A stretch of 64,000 nt of DNA from an uncultured bacterium (GTDB lineage: Bacteria > Bacillota > Clostridia > Lachnospirales > Lachnospiraceae): NCBI GenBank assembly GCA_947383005.1, contig CANDBT010000001.1, positions 62,001 through 126,000 of the forward strand. The letters are read 5' to 3'. This document shows, in pieces, positions 26,304-36,253 of this stretch (its first letter is position 1; each line of letters opens with the position of its first letter). A program made the position numbers and the translations under genes. The notes beneath the pieces were generated by a model. That model saw only the letters and a program-made list of their open reading frames with translations, did no database searches and had not been told where the DNA came from.

Positions 26304-28024
26304 AAAAACTTATAATATCAAGTTCGTCTGAAATTATTCGAGAAATTGACTTCTGTTCTGGACTAAATTTGATTATTGATGATACCCCGGTCGAAGATAC
26401 TAAATTAACTGGAAATAATGTTGGAAAAACAACAGTCTTAAAATTGGTTGATTTTTGTCTGGGAGCGAAAGGGAGTATAATTTATGCGGATACAGAAAAT
26501 AAAAAAGAAACTTATGATGTCGTGAAAAATTTTCTGATTGATGGAGAAATTGAAATTGAACTTATTTTAACTGAAAACTTAGATGATCCAAACGCAAAAC
26601 AATTAGTAATTCAGAGGAACTTTTTACAGCGAAAAAAGGCCGTTAGAAAGATTAACGGAAAAACTGTTCCAGATAAAGATTTTGAGGATGAACTGGAAAG
26701 AAATATAATGCCAGATAAAGACGTCGAAAAACCTTCTTTTAGACAAATAATATCTCATAATATTCGTTATAGAGATGATAGTATAAATAACACTTTAAAA
26801 ACGTTGGATAAATTTACGTCAGATGTAGAATATGAAACATTATATCTGTATTTGCTGGGATGTACTTTTAATGAAGGGGCAAGAAAACAGGCTCTGATTA
26901 CGAAAATTAATCAAGAAAAAACATTTAGAGAGCGTTTGGAGAAAAAGCAAACAAAAACAACTTATGAAATAGCGTTGGCGTTGGTTGACGATGAAATAGA
27001 TATTCTTAATGAAAAAAAGGCATCTTTTAATTTGAATGAAACATTAGAAAAAGATTTGGAACAACTTAATATTGTTAAATACAATATTAATAGAATAAGC
27101 GCATTAATTAGCAAACTCAAAATTCGTAAGGATTTGATAGAGGAATCTCAGCGAGATTTAGAGCAAAGTATTTCGCGTATTGATCTGCAACAATTAAGAT
27201 TGTTATATGATGAAGTGACAGAGAACATTTCAGGCATCCAAAAAACGTTTGAGGATTTAGTTGCTTTTCATAATAATATGGTAATAGAAAAGGTAAAGTA
27301 TATTTCTCAAGATTTACCAGAATTAATACAGAAATTGAAAGGTTTACAAGAAGAATTGTCTCTGCTATTGCGGAAAGAGAAAGAATTGACAGATAAAGTT
27401 GCTAAAGGCGATTCTTTTGAAGAATTAGAAAAAATAATTTTTGACTTAAACGAAAAATATAGAATAAAGGGCGAGTATGAAAGTATAATTTCCCAATTAA
27501 ATGAAGTTGAAGAAAATATAGATACACTTAATGGGCAAATTGATGACATAGACAATTATCTTTTTTCAGGAGATTTTGAAAGTCTATTAAAAGAACAGGT
27601 TAAAAAATTTAATAAATTCTTTTCTAACATTTCTCAAGAATTATATGGAGAAAAATATGCGCTTACGTTTAGAAAAGAAACAAATAAAAAAGGGCAACAA
27701 TTTTATAAATTTAGTGCTTTTAATGCCAACATGAGTCCTGGTAAAAAACAGGGAGAAATTTTGTGCTTTGATTTGGCATATTTATTATTTGCGGATGAGG
27801 AACAACTCCCGTGTTTGCATTTTTTGCTCAATGATAAGAAAGAACTTATGCATGATAATCAATTAATTAAGGTTGCGGAATTTGTAGAAAATAAAAATAT
27901 TCAGTTAGTAGTTTCTATATTAAAAGACAAATTACCGGCGGCTGTATTAGATAAAGCGCATATTGCAGTGGAACTTTCGCAGCAAGAAAAATTGTTTAGA
28001 ATTGAAAATGATCGGAGCTTTTGA
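26294..28024 (+). CDS. DUF2326-type SMC/RecN-like ABC ATPase of the three-component system
   Basis: The 576-residue protein has a Walker A motif GNNVGKTTVLKLVDFCLG near residues 40-57 and a long central coiled coil (about 200-430). The C-terminal half-cassette contains FSAFNANMSPGKKQGEILCFDLAYLLFADEEQLPCLHFLLNDKKELMHD, in which SPGKKQGE replaces the usual LSGGE signature and the Walker B is loose, as in the DUF2326 family. It probably senses unusual DNA or DNA-protein ends and triggers the SMEK effector. The start is GTG at 26294 behind a GGGGG run. Base composition (very A-rich, few CG) differs sharply from genes on both sides, suggesting recent transfer. Confidence 0.85.
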   Translation: MFIKKLIISSSSEIIREIDFCSGLNLIIDDTPVEDTKLTGNNVGKTTVLKLVDFCLGAKGSIIYADTENKKETYDVVKNFLIDGEIEIELILTENLDDPNAKQLVIQRNFLQRKKAVRKINGKTVPDKDFEDELERNIMPDKDVEKPSFRQIISHNIRYRDDSINNTLKTLDKFTSDVEYETLYLYLLGCTFNEGARKQALITKINQEKTFRERLEKKQTKTTYEIALALVDDEIDILNEKKASFNLNETLEKDLEQLNIVKYNINRISALISKLKIRKDLIEESQRDLEQSISRIDLQQLRLLYDEVTENISGIQKTFEDLVAFHNNMVIEKVKYISQDLPELIQKLKGLQEELSLLLRKEKELTDKVAKGDSFEELEKIIFDLNEKYRIKGEYESIISQLNEVEENIDTLNGQIDDIDNYLFSGDFESLLKEQVKKFNKFFSNISQELYGEKYALTFRKETNKKGQQFYKFSAFNANMSPGKKQGEILCFDLAYLLFADEEQLPCLHFLLNDKKELMHDNQLIKVAEFVENKNIQLVVSILKDKLPAAVLDKAHIAVELSQQEKLFRIENDRSF

Positions 28025-28197
28025 ACATTTTATGGAATGACATTTGAATTGTAAAAGTATTGGCCATATTTCTGTGCTTTTGTGGGGATATATTCTAATT
28101 TGATTTTCATATGGAGAGATTGTACCGGCGCACATTCGACTAACGGTGGATGTCAGTTACGAGTTTTGCTCGCAACCAACAAATGGAGGAATGCATT

Positions 28198-29947
28198 ATG
28201 CAAAGATTGGAGCTAACATGGATAGGTAAAGGGCAAGAGCCAGCGGTGGAGCCGCGCATTTTGTTTCATGATCCGTCCAAAGACTATGGCGACCCGAACA
28301 CCGAGAATATGTTGATACATGGGGATAATTTGCTTGCACTCAAAGCACTGGAACAGCAATTTGCCGGGCAGGTGAAGTGCATTTATATTGATCCGCCTTA
28401 TAACACAGGCACCGCATTTGAACTTTATGATGACAATTTGGAACATTCTATCTGGTTGCGGCTGATGAAATCAAGATTAGAGATTTTGCATAGGCTCCTT
28501 TCGTCAGAAGGGTCTATATGGATTCAGATAGATGATGAAGAACAAGCGTATCTCAAAGTAATCTGTGATGAGGTGTTTGGAAGAAATAATTTTATCAATA
28601 TGATATCTGTCAATATGAAAAACGTTGCTGGTGCGTCTGGTGGAGGGGAAGATAAACGTCTGAAAAAAATTGTGAATATATTTTAGCTTATGCGAAAGAA
28701 TATTCTTTGCTTCCTCTGTTTAATGGTCCTTATCAGTATACGGAGATGTCTGAACTTATACAGCAGTATATTAAAGAAGGAAAAAGTTGGAAATACACGA
28801 CAGTTTTATTGAATCCAGGAGAAAAAGAATATGTAGGTTCAACGGTTGATGGGGATGGAAATGAGATAAAAGTATATCTTAGAAAGAATCCGGAGATGCT
28901 GTCCATTAAGCAGATTGCTAAGAGAAATGGAATAACTGAAAAGGCGCATATAAGAAGTATGGCATGAATATTTTCCAGACGACGAATGCGCAGTCGTCTA
29001 TTCGGACACGCGTAATGGATTATAAGTATGAACGAGGCATAACGGAAGATTTGATATCTATTGAATACATCCCTAAAACCGGGAAGAATCGAGGTATGGT
29101 TTATGAACAGTTTTATAAAGGTAATAAATGTCGTCTTCTGGTTTGGCTTAGGGATACATCAGAAGTTATAGACGGCGAACTTTATAAAAAAGATTTGCAG
29201 GGTACATACTGGGACATGAGCGGCTGGATGAAAAATGTTGCTAAAGAAGGTGGCGGCATTGATTTCCCGAATGGCAAAAAACCAGAACATCTTATCGGAC
29301 AAATAATTAGTATGACAACACAGCCTGGTGAATTGGTGTTGGATAGTTTTTTGGGTTCAGGAACGACAGCGGCAATTGCGCATAAAATGAGACGACGATA
29401 TATAGGCATAGAGCTTGGAAATCATTGTTACACACACTGCAAGCCAAGGTTGGATAGAGTAATTGATGGAGAGCAGAGTGGGGCATCCGAGGAATTTCAC
29501 TGGACTGGTGGAGGCGGTTACAAATTCTATGAACTTGCCCCTTCCCTTATTGAGAAGGATAAGTATGGTAATCCTGTCATTTCCAGCCAGTATAATGCCA
29601 CCATGTTGATTGCGGCGGTGGCGAAGCTGAATGGTTACTACTTTGTCCCTGACCCGGATGTTTTTTGGAAACAAGGTTATAGTCAGGATAAGAGCTACAT
29701 CTATGTCACCACCAGCTATCTGGATGCGAAGACGTTGGACAGAATCGTCGCGGATGTCTCTCCGATGGAGTGCCTGTTGATTTGCGCTCCGGCCTTTGAT
29801 ATAGGCTTGAATAAAAGCTACGATAACATCCAGATTAAGAAGATTCCACAGTCCCTGCTTCATAAGTGCGATTACGGTGTAAGCGACTATAACCTTAACG
29901 TGGTGGACATTCCTGCAGCAGATGAGGAGGAATGGGAGGATGATTAA
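28198..29947 (+). pseudogene. mod: Type III restriction-modification methyltransferase (mod), two frameshifts
   Basis: Three successive frames (28198-28686, then about 28670-28967, then about 28955-29947) together encode one beta-class N6-adenine methyltransferase of about 580 residues. The first piece has the catalytic CIYIDPPYNTG; the last has the SAM-binding VLDSFLGSGTTAAIAHKMRRRYIGIE. The middle piece reads on naturally as CEYILAYAKEYSLLPLFN. Both junctions need one added base: one in a run of seven A at 28663-28669, the other in TAAGAAG near 28952-28957. As it stands the first piece lacks the SAM motif and cannot be active. Real decay, phase variation and sequencing error are all possible. 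It overlaps the start of res by 8 bases. Confidence 0.88.
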
Positions 29948-32834
29948 GGATTCTTATACAAAGAGGTTTTATACTTATTATACGAAATACATTACTCTGG
30001 CTTTAAAGTTGCGCAGGCCGCAGGAAGACAGCCTGGATTACTTTGCCCGTATGTGCGATATTATCAAAATGAAGAAGAATCCTGCCACGGACAAGGATAT
30101 TGTTGCTCGGTTTTCAGATGAATACGAGGCGCAGCCTACACAGGAAAAGAAGGATAAATTCCTGCGAGATAAGGCAACGGAGATCGCGGCGGATTTTTAT
30201 CAGGATGACCTCGCCGCGATTCAGGAGTATTTCAAAACTCTCAGTTCCTTTGAGCGTGATTTTCCTTCCGTTTGTTTTGCTCTTGCCACTGGCATCGGAA
30301 AAACCCGGCTGATGGGCGCGTGTATTGCTTATCTGCGTTATGAAAAAGGGATTAAAAATTTCTTCGTAATGGCGCCAAACCTGACGATTTATCGAAAGCT
30401 CCGTGAAGACCTTGGCAATCCGTCGAATCCAAAGTATGTGTTCCGTGGATTGGACTTGTTCGTTAACCCGCCCCGTATTATTGATGGGGACAATTATAAC
30501 GATTTCCGGCAAGGTACTTTCGGCGTAAATGATGTGGTCATCAATGTATTCAATATCTCTAAGATGAATTCTGACAGCAAGGTGAAGGATGGGGCTCCGG
30601 CAAGGATTAAGCGTTTGAGCGAAGTCTTGGGTGAATCCTATTTTTCCTATCTGCAGTCTCTCCCGGACTTATGTATTTTCATGGATGAGAGCCATCATTA
30701 CCATGCGGACAAGAGTTTTGATGTCATTAATGAACTTCGCCCAATCCTCGGGGTGGAATTGACAGCGACACCACAGATACAGAAAGGTTCGAAGAAGATT
30801 CCGTTTAAAAATGTGATATATGAGTACTCGCTGGCGCATGCGTTGAATGACGAAAAGTATGTAAAGGTTCCGGTTGTGTTTACTCGTAAAGACTTTAGGC
30901 CGGAGGAATATACACTGGAACAGTTAGATCATGAGAAGCTGAATGACGGTCTGCGGCTGCATGAAGATACAAAGAGCAGATTGGAGGTTTATGCTCGTGA
31001 ATTGGGGAAAGAGACGGTTAAACCATTTGTACTGATAGTGGCAAGGGATACAGACCATTCCAGGGAGATTATGGCATATATCAAGTCCAGGGATTTCTTT
31101 CATGGTTACTATGCGGATAAGGTTATGGAAATTAACTCTTCTCAGCGGGGAGCGGAAAAGGATGAAAATATAGAGCTTTTGCTGTCGCTGGAGAAACCGG
31201 ACAACCGGATTGAAATTGTGATCCATGTCAATATGCTGAAAGAAGGTTGGGATGTTACAAACCTTTACACCATCGTACCTCTCCGGGCTTCTGCTTCGGA
31301 AACACTGACGGAACAGACAATCGGCAGAGGTTTGCGTCTTCCGTATGGAGATAGGACGGGAGTGCCGGAGGTAGACCGTCTTTCAATCGTGAGTCATGAT
31401 AAATATGAGGTGATTGTAAATCTGGCGAATGACCCGGATTCGCTTGTGCGTAAGGTATACTGTATTGAGGAAACGGAGACAGCCATAGGCGAACCTTGTG
31501 AAACTGTGGAGATGCCAAGTACTTATGAGGCGATGACTACAAACGATAATTTTACAGAACAACTGGCACTGGCCTTGCGTGAGACATCAACATATGAAGC
31601 CTCTGAGATGAAAAAAACAGAGGCGGAGGAACAGACCAAAGAAGTTGCTCAGTTTGTTGCTTCTTATACGTCCCGGACGGTTACGGAGCTGAATCGCCAG
31701 ATTAGGAGCTTCGATGCCGTGAAAGACCCTGAGACTCGGAAACTGGTGCAGACAAGCGTTGTCGCGGAAACTATCCGGCAATTCCCACAGATGAGTACTC
31801 AGAAAGAGGCGATAGCGGCTGTAGTGGAGAAAGCGATTGATACCTGTGTACAGGCGTTGACCGACAGCGTTATACCGATTCCGCAGGCGGTTGTCCAGCC
31901 ATTCAATGAAGTGAAACGGGGTTTTACGCCTTTTAGCCTGAATACAAGAAATATGGATTGGCATCCGTCCGGCAAAGCGATGATTGGGACAGAATTGAAA
32001 GAAGGAGGGGAGACATTCGAACAGAACCCGGAACCCGTGGCGGCGCCGAGGGTGGAGTCTCTGGAGAATATGATCGCGCGGCATATAATTGTCCATGATA
32101 ATGTTGATTATGCCTCCTGTTCTGATTTGCTGTATTCATTGATTAGCGAGGCAAAGGCACATTTTCTGACTTATTTGTCAGAGGCTGATGCGGTTGAAGT
32201 GATGTACCAAAGGCAGTCTACGATCGCGGATATCATTTACGCGCAGATGATGGAGCATTTCTATACGGATGAGATAAAATATCGGGCCACCGATATGCGT
32301 CCATTCTCCCGTATTGAAACCGGATTTGGAGGTAAAATCAAGACGGATAAAATTTATGACCTTCGCGCGAATCTTCCTGCGAGGGATGTGCCGATGAAGA
32401 TATTTAAGGGCTTCAGAAAGGCATGTCATACCCTGTATAAATTTGATAGCGACACAGAGCGTCGTTTTGCCATAGTCCTCGAAAACGATGGACAGGTACA
32501 GAAATGGATGAGGCCATCTCCAAAGCAGTTCAATATTTATTATGGTTCGGGTGGAATGAGTAAGTATGAGCCTGATTTTGTTGTCGAAACAGAACAGGGG
32601 ATTTTTATGATAGAGGTCAAGGCGAGTAATGAGATTAACAGCCAGTCCGTATTGGAAAAGGCTCATGCGGCACTTGTTTATTGCCGTGCGGTATCCGCAT
32701 GGAACGCGGAACATGGCGGTAAACCATGGGATTATTGTTTACTCTCTCATGACGATGTAAGACTTAATTCCAGCTTTGAGTACCTGGTTTCAAATCGCGT
32801 GGATAATGAGCAGATAGAATTACATTTTGAATAA
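29940..32834 (+). CDS. res: Type III restriction enzyme Res subunit (helicase-nuclease)
   Basis: The 964-residue protein is a superfamily 2 translocase with a C-terminal nuclease. Motif I is FALATGIGKTRLMGACIAYL near residue 116; motif II is LCIFMDESHHYH near 249; motifs V and VI are VHVNMLKEGWDVTNLY and EQTIGRGLRLPYG. The C-terminus has YEPDFVVETEQGIFMIEVKAS, a PD-ExK nuclease core near residues 877-895. It would cut DNA in complex with Mod; with mod frameshifted, the complex may not form, which also avoids self-cutting. The start at 29940 follows AGGAGG by nine bases. Confidence 0.93.
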   Translation: MIKDSYTKRFYTYYTKYITLALKLRRPQEDSLDYFARMCDIIKMKKNPATDKDIVARFSDEYEAQPTQEKKDKFLRDKATEIAADFYQDDLAAIQEYFKTLSSFERDFPSVCFALATGIGKTRLMGACIAYLRYEKGIKNFFVMAPNLTIYRKLREDLGNPSNPKYVFRGLDLFVNPPRIIDGDNYNDFRQGTFGVNDVVINVFNISKMNSDSKVKDGAPARIKRLSEVLGESYFSYLQSLPDLCIFMDESHHYHADKSFDVINELRPILGVELTATPQIQKGSKKIPFKNVIYEYSLAHALNDEKYVKVPVVFTRKDFRPEEYTLEQLDHEKLNDGLRLHEDTKSRLEVYARELGKETVKPFVLIVARDTDHSREIMAYIKSRDFFHGYYADKVMEINSSQRGAEKDENIELLLSLEKPDNRIEIVIHVNMLKEGWDVTNLYTIVPLRASASETLTEQTIGRGLRLPYGDRTGVPEVDRLSIVSHDKYEVIVNLANDPDSLVRKVYCIEETETAIGEPCETVEMPSTYEAMTTNDNFTEQLALALRETSTYEASEMKKTEAEEQTKEVAQFVASYTSRTVTELNRQIRSFDAVKDPETRKLVQTSVVAETIRQFPQMSTQKEAIAAVVEKAIDTCVQALTDSVIPIPQAVVQPFNEVKRGFTPFSLNTRNMDWHPSGKAMIGTELKEGGETFEQNPEPVAAPRVESLENMIARHIIVHDNVDYASCSDLLYSLISEAKAHFLTYLSEADAVEVMYQRQSTIADIIYAQMMEHFYTDEIKYRATDMRPFSRIETGFGGKIKTDKIYDLRANLPARDVPMKIFKGFRKACHTLYKFDSDTERRFAIVLENDGQVQKWMRPSPKQFNIYYGSGGMSKYEPDFVVETEQGIFMIEVKASNEINSQSVLEKAHAALVYCRAVSAWNAEHGGKPWDYCLLSHDDVRLNSSFEYLVSNRVDNEQIELHFE

Positions 32835-32871
32835 AATACTTTTAAAGGACGAATGTTAAGGAGATATTGTT

Positions 32872-35262
32872 ATGGGCAGCAAAATTACAGGAAAAGAGTA
32901 TCCTTTAAGCAAGATATTCAGCGAAGAATTTGATTATTACATTCCGGCATACCAAAGGCCTTATGCGTGGACGGAAGAAGAGGCAGAAACATTATTTGAC
33001 GATCTGCTGGACTTCTTTCAGACAGAACAGGCAGATAATTATTTTCTGGGGAGCATTGTTTTGATCAAAGATGATGATAAGCCTCACGCAGATGTAATAG
33101 ACGGACAGCAGAGGCTTACAACGCTGACTATTTTATTTGCGGTTGTTGCCTCTTATCTGACAGGGGATAACAGGAGCAACTGTTATAAATATCTTCGGGA
33201 ACCGGGAAATGAACTGGAAGGTCTCGCGCCTTTGCCAAGGCTCCATCTCCGGCAAAAGGATCAGGAGTTCTTTCATAAATATATACAGAATGTAAAGCTG
33301 GCTGAACTTGCGGCATTGGATGCGGAAAGTCTGCCCAATGAATCACAGCAGCATATAAAGGCGAACTGCACGCTGTTCATAAAAAAGATGGATACGGTTT
33401 TCGGGAAGAATGAGAAAAAGGTTACTGAATTCTGCCGGTTCCTTGTGACAAGATGCTATCTTGTGGCAGTCTATTCGCCAAGCCAGCAGTCAGCATTCCG
33501 GGTATTTTCTGTCATGAACAGCAGAGGGCTGAATTTGATGCCGGTAGATATCATAAAATCAGATATCATCGGGCAGATACCGAAAAAGGAACAGCAGTAT
33601 TATACGGATAAGTGGGAAGACCTGGAGGTGCAGACCTCCCATTCCGGATTCAATGAAGTATTCTCTCATACAAGCATGATTTTCGCGAAGGCAAAAGCAA
33701 AACAGAATCTTTTGGAAGAGTTTCGGGAAGCTGTACTGACCAAAGTCACTCCGAAAGAATTGATTGACGATATCCTGGAACCATACGCAGAAGCATATAC
33801 GATTCTGGTCAATAAGAAATATGTCGCTGCAAAAAATGCGGAACAGGTAAACCAATACTTATTCTGGCTGAATAAAGTCGGCAATTCGGACTGGATGCCT
33901 TCCGCCATCAGGTTTATGGCTGAACATAAAAATGATCCGGATTATGTGCTTTGGTTTATGGAGAGGCTTGAAAGACTGGCTTCGTTCCTCCACATCACAG
34001 CGAAAGATATAAATCACCGTATTGAAAGATACAAATTGCTGCTGGAGGAGATGGAAATGAACCCTGACCACGGCATAGATGACCCATTATCATCCATAGA
34101 ACTGTCAAATGGGGAAAAGAAAGAGTTTACGGACGCGCTGAATGGGGAAATATACAGACTTACGGGAATCCGAAGGAATTATGTTATATTAAGGCTGAAT
34201 GCGTTTGTAAGCGATGGAGCCGCTAAATTCGATCTTGAGCCGAACATACTTACGATTGAACATGTTCTCCCTCAAACTGTCAGACCAGAGTCTGAGTGGG
34301 AGAAACTGTGGCCGGATGCGTCAGTACGTGAGCAGTGGCTGAACCGGATTGCCAACCTTGTACCTTTGACCAGGAAGAAAAACTCAGAGGCACAGAATTA
34401 TGACTTTGACAAAAAGAAGGAAATTTATTTTAAAGGAAAGAATGGAACTACCACTTATCCTTTGGCAACACAGGTGTTGAGTGAAAAAACATGGACTCCT
34501 GAAATCGTAGAGTCAAGGCAGAAAGAACTTATGAATAAATTTATAGAATGCTGGATGCTTCAATATGCGGCAGATACTGAGAAGAAAGACGCTTTGGAGG
34601 ACGATACGGCGCTGTTTTATATTTCAAATAAAAGAGGAGCAGATTCAATCGGATATCCGACAGAAAGCGGCTTTGTCGTAAAGACGGGCAGCAGGATATC
34701 TGATGCGGTTGTGGAAAAATTTGAGATAAATTATCCCAATGCGTATAAGCTGCGTGAAAGTCTTTGCAGAAACGGCATCATTGTCGGCAGTATTTTTCAG
34801 TCTGATTATGAGTTTGACAGTATTTCCCTGGCGGCTTCGCTTATCCTCGGAAGGAATGCCAGAGGGCAAAAGGAATGGGTTGACAGTACTGGGATTTCAT
34901 ATGATGAAAGCGCAGAGGCGGATGGGAATATTGGAGAATTCAATATTAATGACGAAAGTACATATGGTGTGCTGAAAGTAGGAGCATTGGCCTTCGAATT
35001 ATTCAAAAAGATACTTGAAACAGTCAGTATCACGGACGAGGAAGTAGAAAAGTTAAAGGGGAAAGAATATTCCAAACAACTGTTCAGCAAAACTGATTAT
35101 CCTATCCTGGCGGATAGCAGGGAAGATAACCGTAGAAAAAGCAATGTTATCAGATACAGGAAAGAGCCGATTCTTTACAAAGGAAAGAACATCTATGTTA
35201 CCACACAGTGGTTTTCAGGCAATAGGAATGATGTGATTGCCTGGTACCATAAGCATTTGTGA
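32872..35262 (+). CDS. GmrSD-like DUF262/DUF1524 protein with DUF4357 C-terminus
   Basis: The 796-residue protein joins a DUF262 nucleotide-hydrolysing domain (YYIPAYQRPYAWTEEEAE, then VIDGQQRLTTLTIL near residue 76) to a DUF1524 HNH nuclease (NILTIEHVLPQTVRPESEWEK, with later NRIANLVPLTRKKN, near residues 460-500). A DUF4357-like domain follows at about 580-680 (ADSIGYPTESGFVVKTGS...). Single-chain GmrSD enzymes are type IV restriction systems that cut modified phage DNA; this layout also fits the wider family of single-chain DUF262 restriction proteins. All catalytic segments appear intact. It sits 37 bases after res and probably shares its transcript. Confidence 0.88.
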   Translation: MGSKITGKEYPLSKIFSEEFDYYIPAYQRPYAWTEEEAETLFDDLLDFFQTEQADNYFLGSIVLIKDDDKPHADVIDGQQRLTTLTILFAVVASYLTGDNRSNCYKYLREPGNELEGLAPLPRLHLRQKDQEFFHKYIQNVKLAELAALDAESLPNESQQHIKANCTLFIKKMDTVFGKNEKKVTEFCRFLVTRCYLVAVYSPSQQSAFRVFSVMNSRGLNLMPVDIIKSDIIGQIPKKEQQYYTDKWEDLEVQTSHSGFNEVFSHTSMIFAKAKAKQNLLEEFREAVLTKVTPKELIDDILEPYAEAYTILVNKKYVAAKNAEQVNQYLFWLNKVGNSDWMPSAIRFMAEHKNDPDYVLWFMERLERLASFLHITAKDINHRIERYKLLLEEMEMNPDHGIDDPLSSIELSNGEKKEFTDALNGEIYRLTGIRRNYVILRLNAFVSDGAAKFDLEPNILTIEHVLPQTVRPESEWEKLWPDASVREQWLNRIANLVPLTRKKNSEAQNYDFDKKKEIYFKGKNGTTTYPLATQVLSEKTWTPEIVESRQKELMNKFIECWMLQYAADTEKKDALEDDTALFYISNKRGADSIGYPTESGFVVKTGSRISDAVVEKFEINYPNAYKLRESLCRNGIIVGSIFQSDYEFDSISLAASLILGRNARGQKEWVDSTGISYDESAEADGNIGEFNINDESTYGVLKVGALAFELFKKILETVSITDEEVEKLKGKEYSKQLFSKTDYPILADSREDNRRKSNVIRYRKEPILYKGKNIYVTTQWFSGNRNDVIAWYHKHL

Positions 35263-35297
35263 TTTTATAAACTGACCAATATAAATAGCAAAGATAA

Positions 35298-35420
35298 AAA
35301 CGCACCGTACATCCATTGGATGTGCCAGAGCCGGTAGGTAGCCCGGCCGTCCTGCTGTCTGCAGGGTAAGTAACCTGCCCTCCTGGGTTGTCCGTTCTTT
35401 GTTCATAACATTCATTTTAG
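35298..35420 (+). ncRNA. yjdF-motif riboswitch candidate
   Basis: The leader directly upstream of yjdF is structured: ACATCC (35309-35314) pairs with GGATGT (35318-35323), followed by GCCGGTAGGTAGCCCGGC-like and GCAGGGTAAGTAACCTGC-like helices and a CCTCCTGGGTTG segment that could mask the ribosome binding site. The yjdF motif is known as an RNA upstream of this gene family in Firmicutes that responds to azaaromatic compounds. The call rests on position and hairpins; the covariance model was not run. Confidence 0.7.
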
Positions 35421-35431
35421 GAGGGATTGTC

Positions 35432-35848
35432 ATGGACAAAGCAGCAGGAAGGCTGACAGTATTTTTTGAAGGTCCGTTTTGGGTTGGTGTATTTGAGAGG
35501 GGTGACGGCGGCAGGTTATCGGCCGCAAAGGTGACCTTTGGCGCAGAACCAAAAGATTATGAAATTTATAATTTTATTTTAAACCATTATTATGACCTGC
35601 GGTTTAGTCCGGCTGTGGATGCCGTTATCAAGACAGAAAAGAAAAACCCCAAGCGTATTCATCGGGATATAAAAAAGAAGATGGCAAATGTTGGGATTGG
35701 AACAAAGTCCCAACAGGCGTTAAAACTGCAGCAGGAGCAGATAAAAACGGAACGAAAGGGCAGAACGCGCGAGCAGAAAAAAGCTGATGTCCAGCGGCAG
35801 TTTGAATTGAAACAGCAGAAGAAAAAGGGTAAGCATCGGGGCAGATAA
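35432..35848 (+). CDS. yjdF: YjdF family protein (DUF2992)
   Basis: The 138-residue protein starts [18 protein letters not shown] and continues [34 protein letters not shown], matching the YjdF/DUF2992 family. The C-terminal 50 residues are a highly charged Lys/Gln/Arg tail ([23 protein letters not shown]). The family is tied to a riboswitch that senses toxic azaaromatic compounds, but its biochemical role is unknown. ATG 35432 follows AGGAGG. Its place within a defence island is unusual but may be chance. Confidence 0.9.
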   Translation: MDKAAGRLTVFFEGPFWVGVFERGDGGRLSAAKVTFGAEPKDYEIYNFILNHYYDLRFSPAVDAVIKTEKKNPKRIHRDIKKKMANVGIGTKSQQALKLQQEQIKTERKGRTREQKKADVQRQFELKQQKKKGKHRGR

Positions 35849-35849
35849 T

Positions 35850-36231
35850 ACTCTTTTACGGCTATACCACTCCAGGCATTGTAGAAAATAATTTTTACAG
35901 TCTGGATATTGATGACTGTGCGGCGCAGCTGGCTTACGTTGCGGTAATGATGAAAACCCGTCAGTATGACCGTCGCTTCTTCAGCCGTGGCATTTAGTTC
36001 CATGTGTATGCCGTTGTGGAAAGCAATCATGTAGATAAATTGCTGTGGATTATTTTTGTAATGGCGATGCCAAACTGACAGCCGCTATGGAGACATTATC
36101 AGTGGACTGTATGATGTAAAGGAATATGGTTCTATTCTGGCCATTGCAAGATTTATCAGAAACGCCCGATTTATTGGCTCTTTGACAGCGGTAAGAAAAA
36201 TTATGCAATTTTTCAGGATGTTTTGGCTAAA
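35850..36231 (+). pseudogene. Decayed PglX/Eco57I-type adenine methyltransferase
   Basis: Fragments in all three frames can be read in order: [38 protein letters not shown], then FHVYAVVESNHVDKLL, VDYFCNGDAKLTAAMETL, LYDVKEYGSIL and finally QKRPIYWLFDSGKKN. They match in order, from memory, conserved pieces of BREX PglX or type IIG methylases, including the stretch after the NPPY region. Stop codons and frameshifts separate them, and the two ends of the gene are missing. This is a clear relic with no product. Confidence 0.75.
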
Positions 36232-36253
36232 ATAAAGAAAAAGGAGGGATTCG

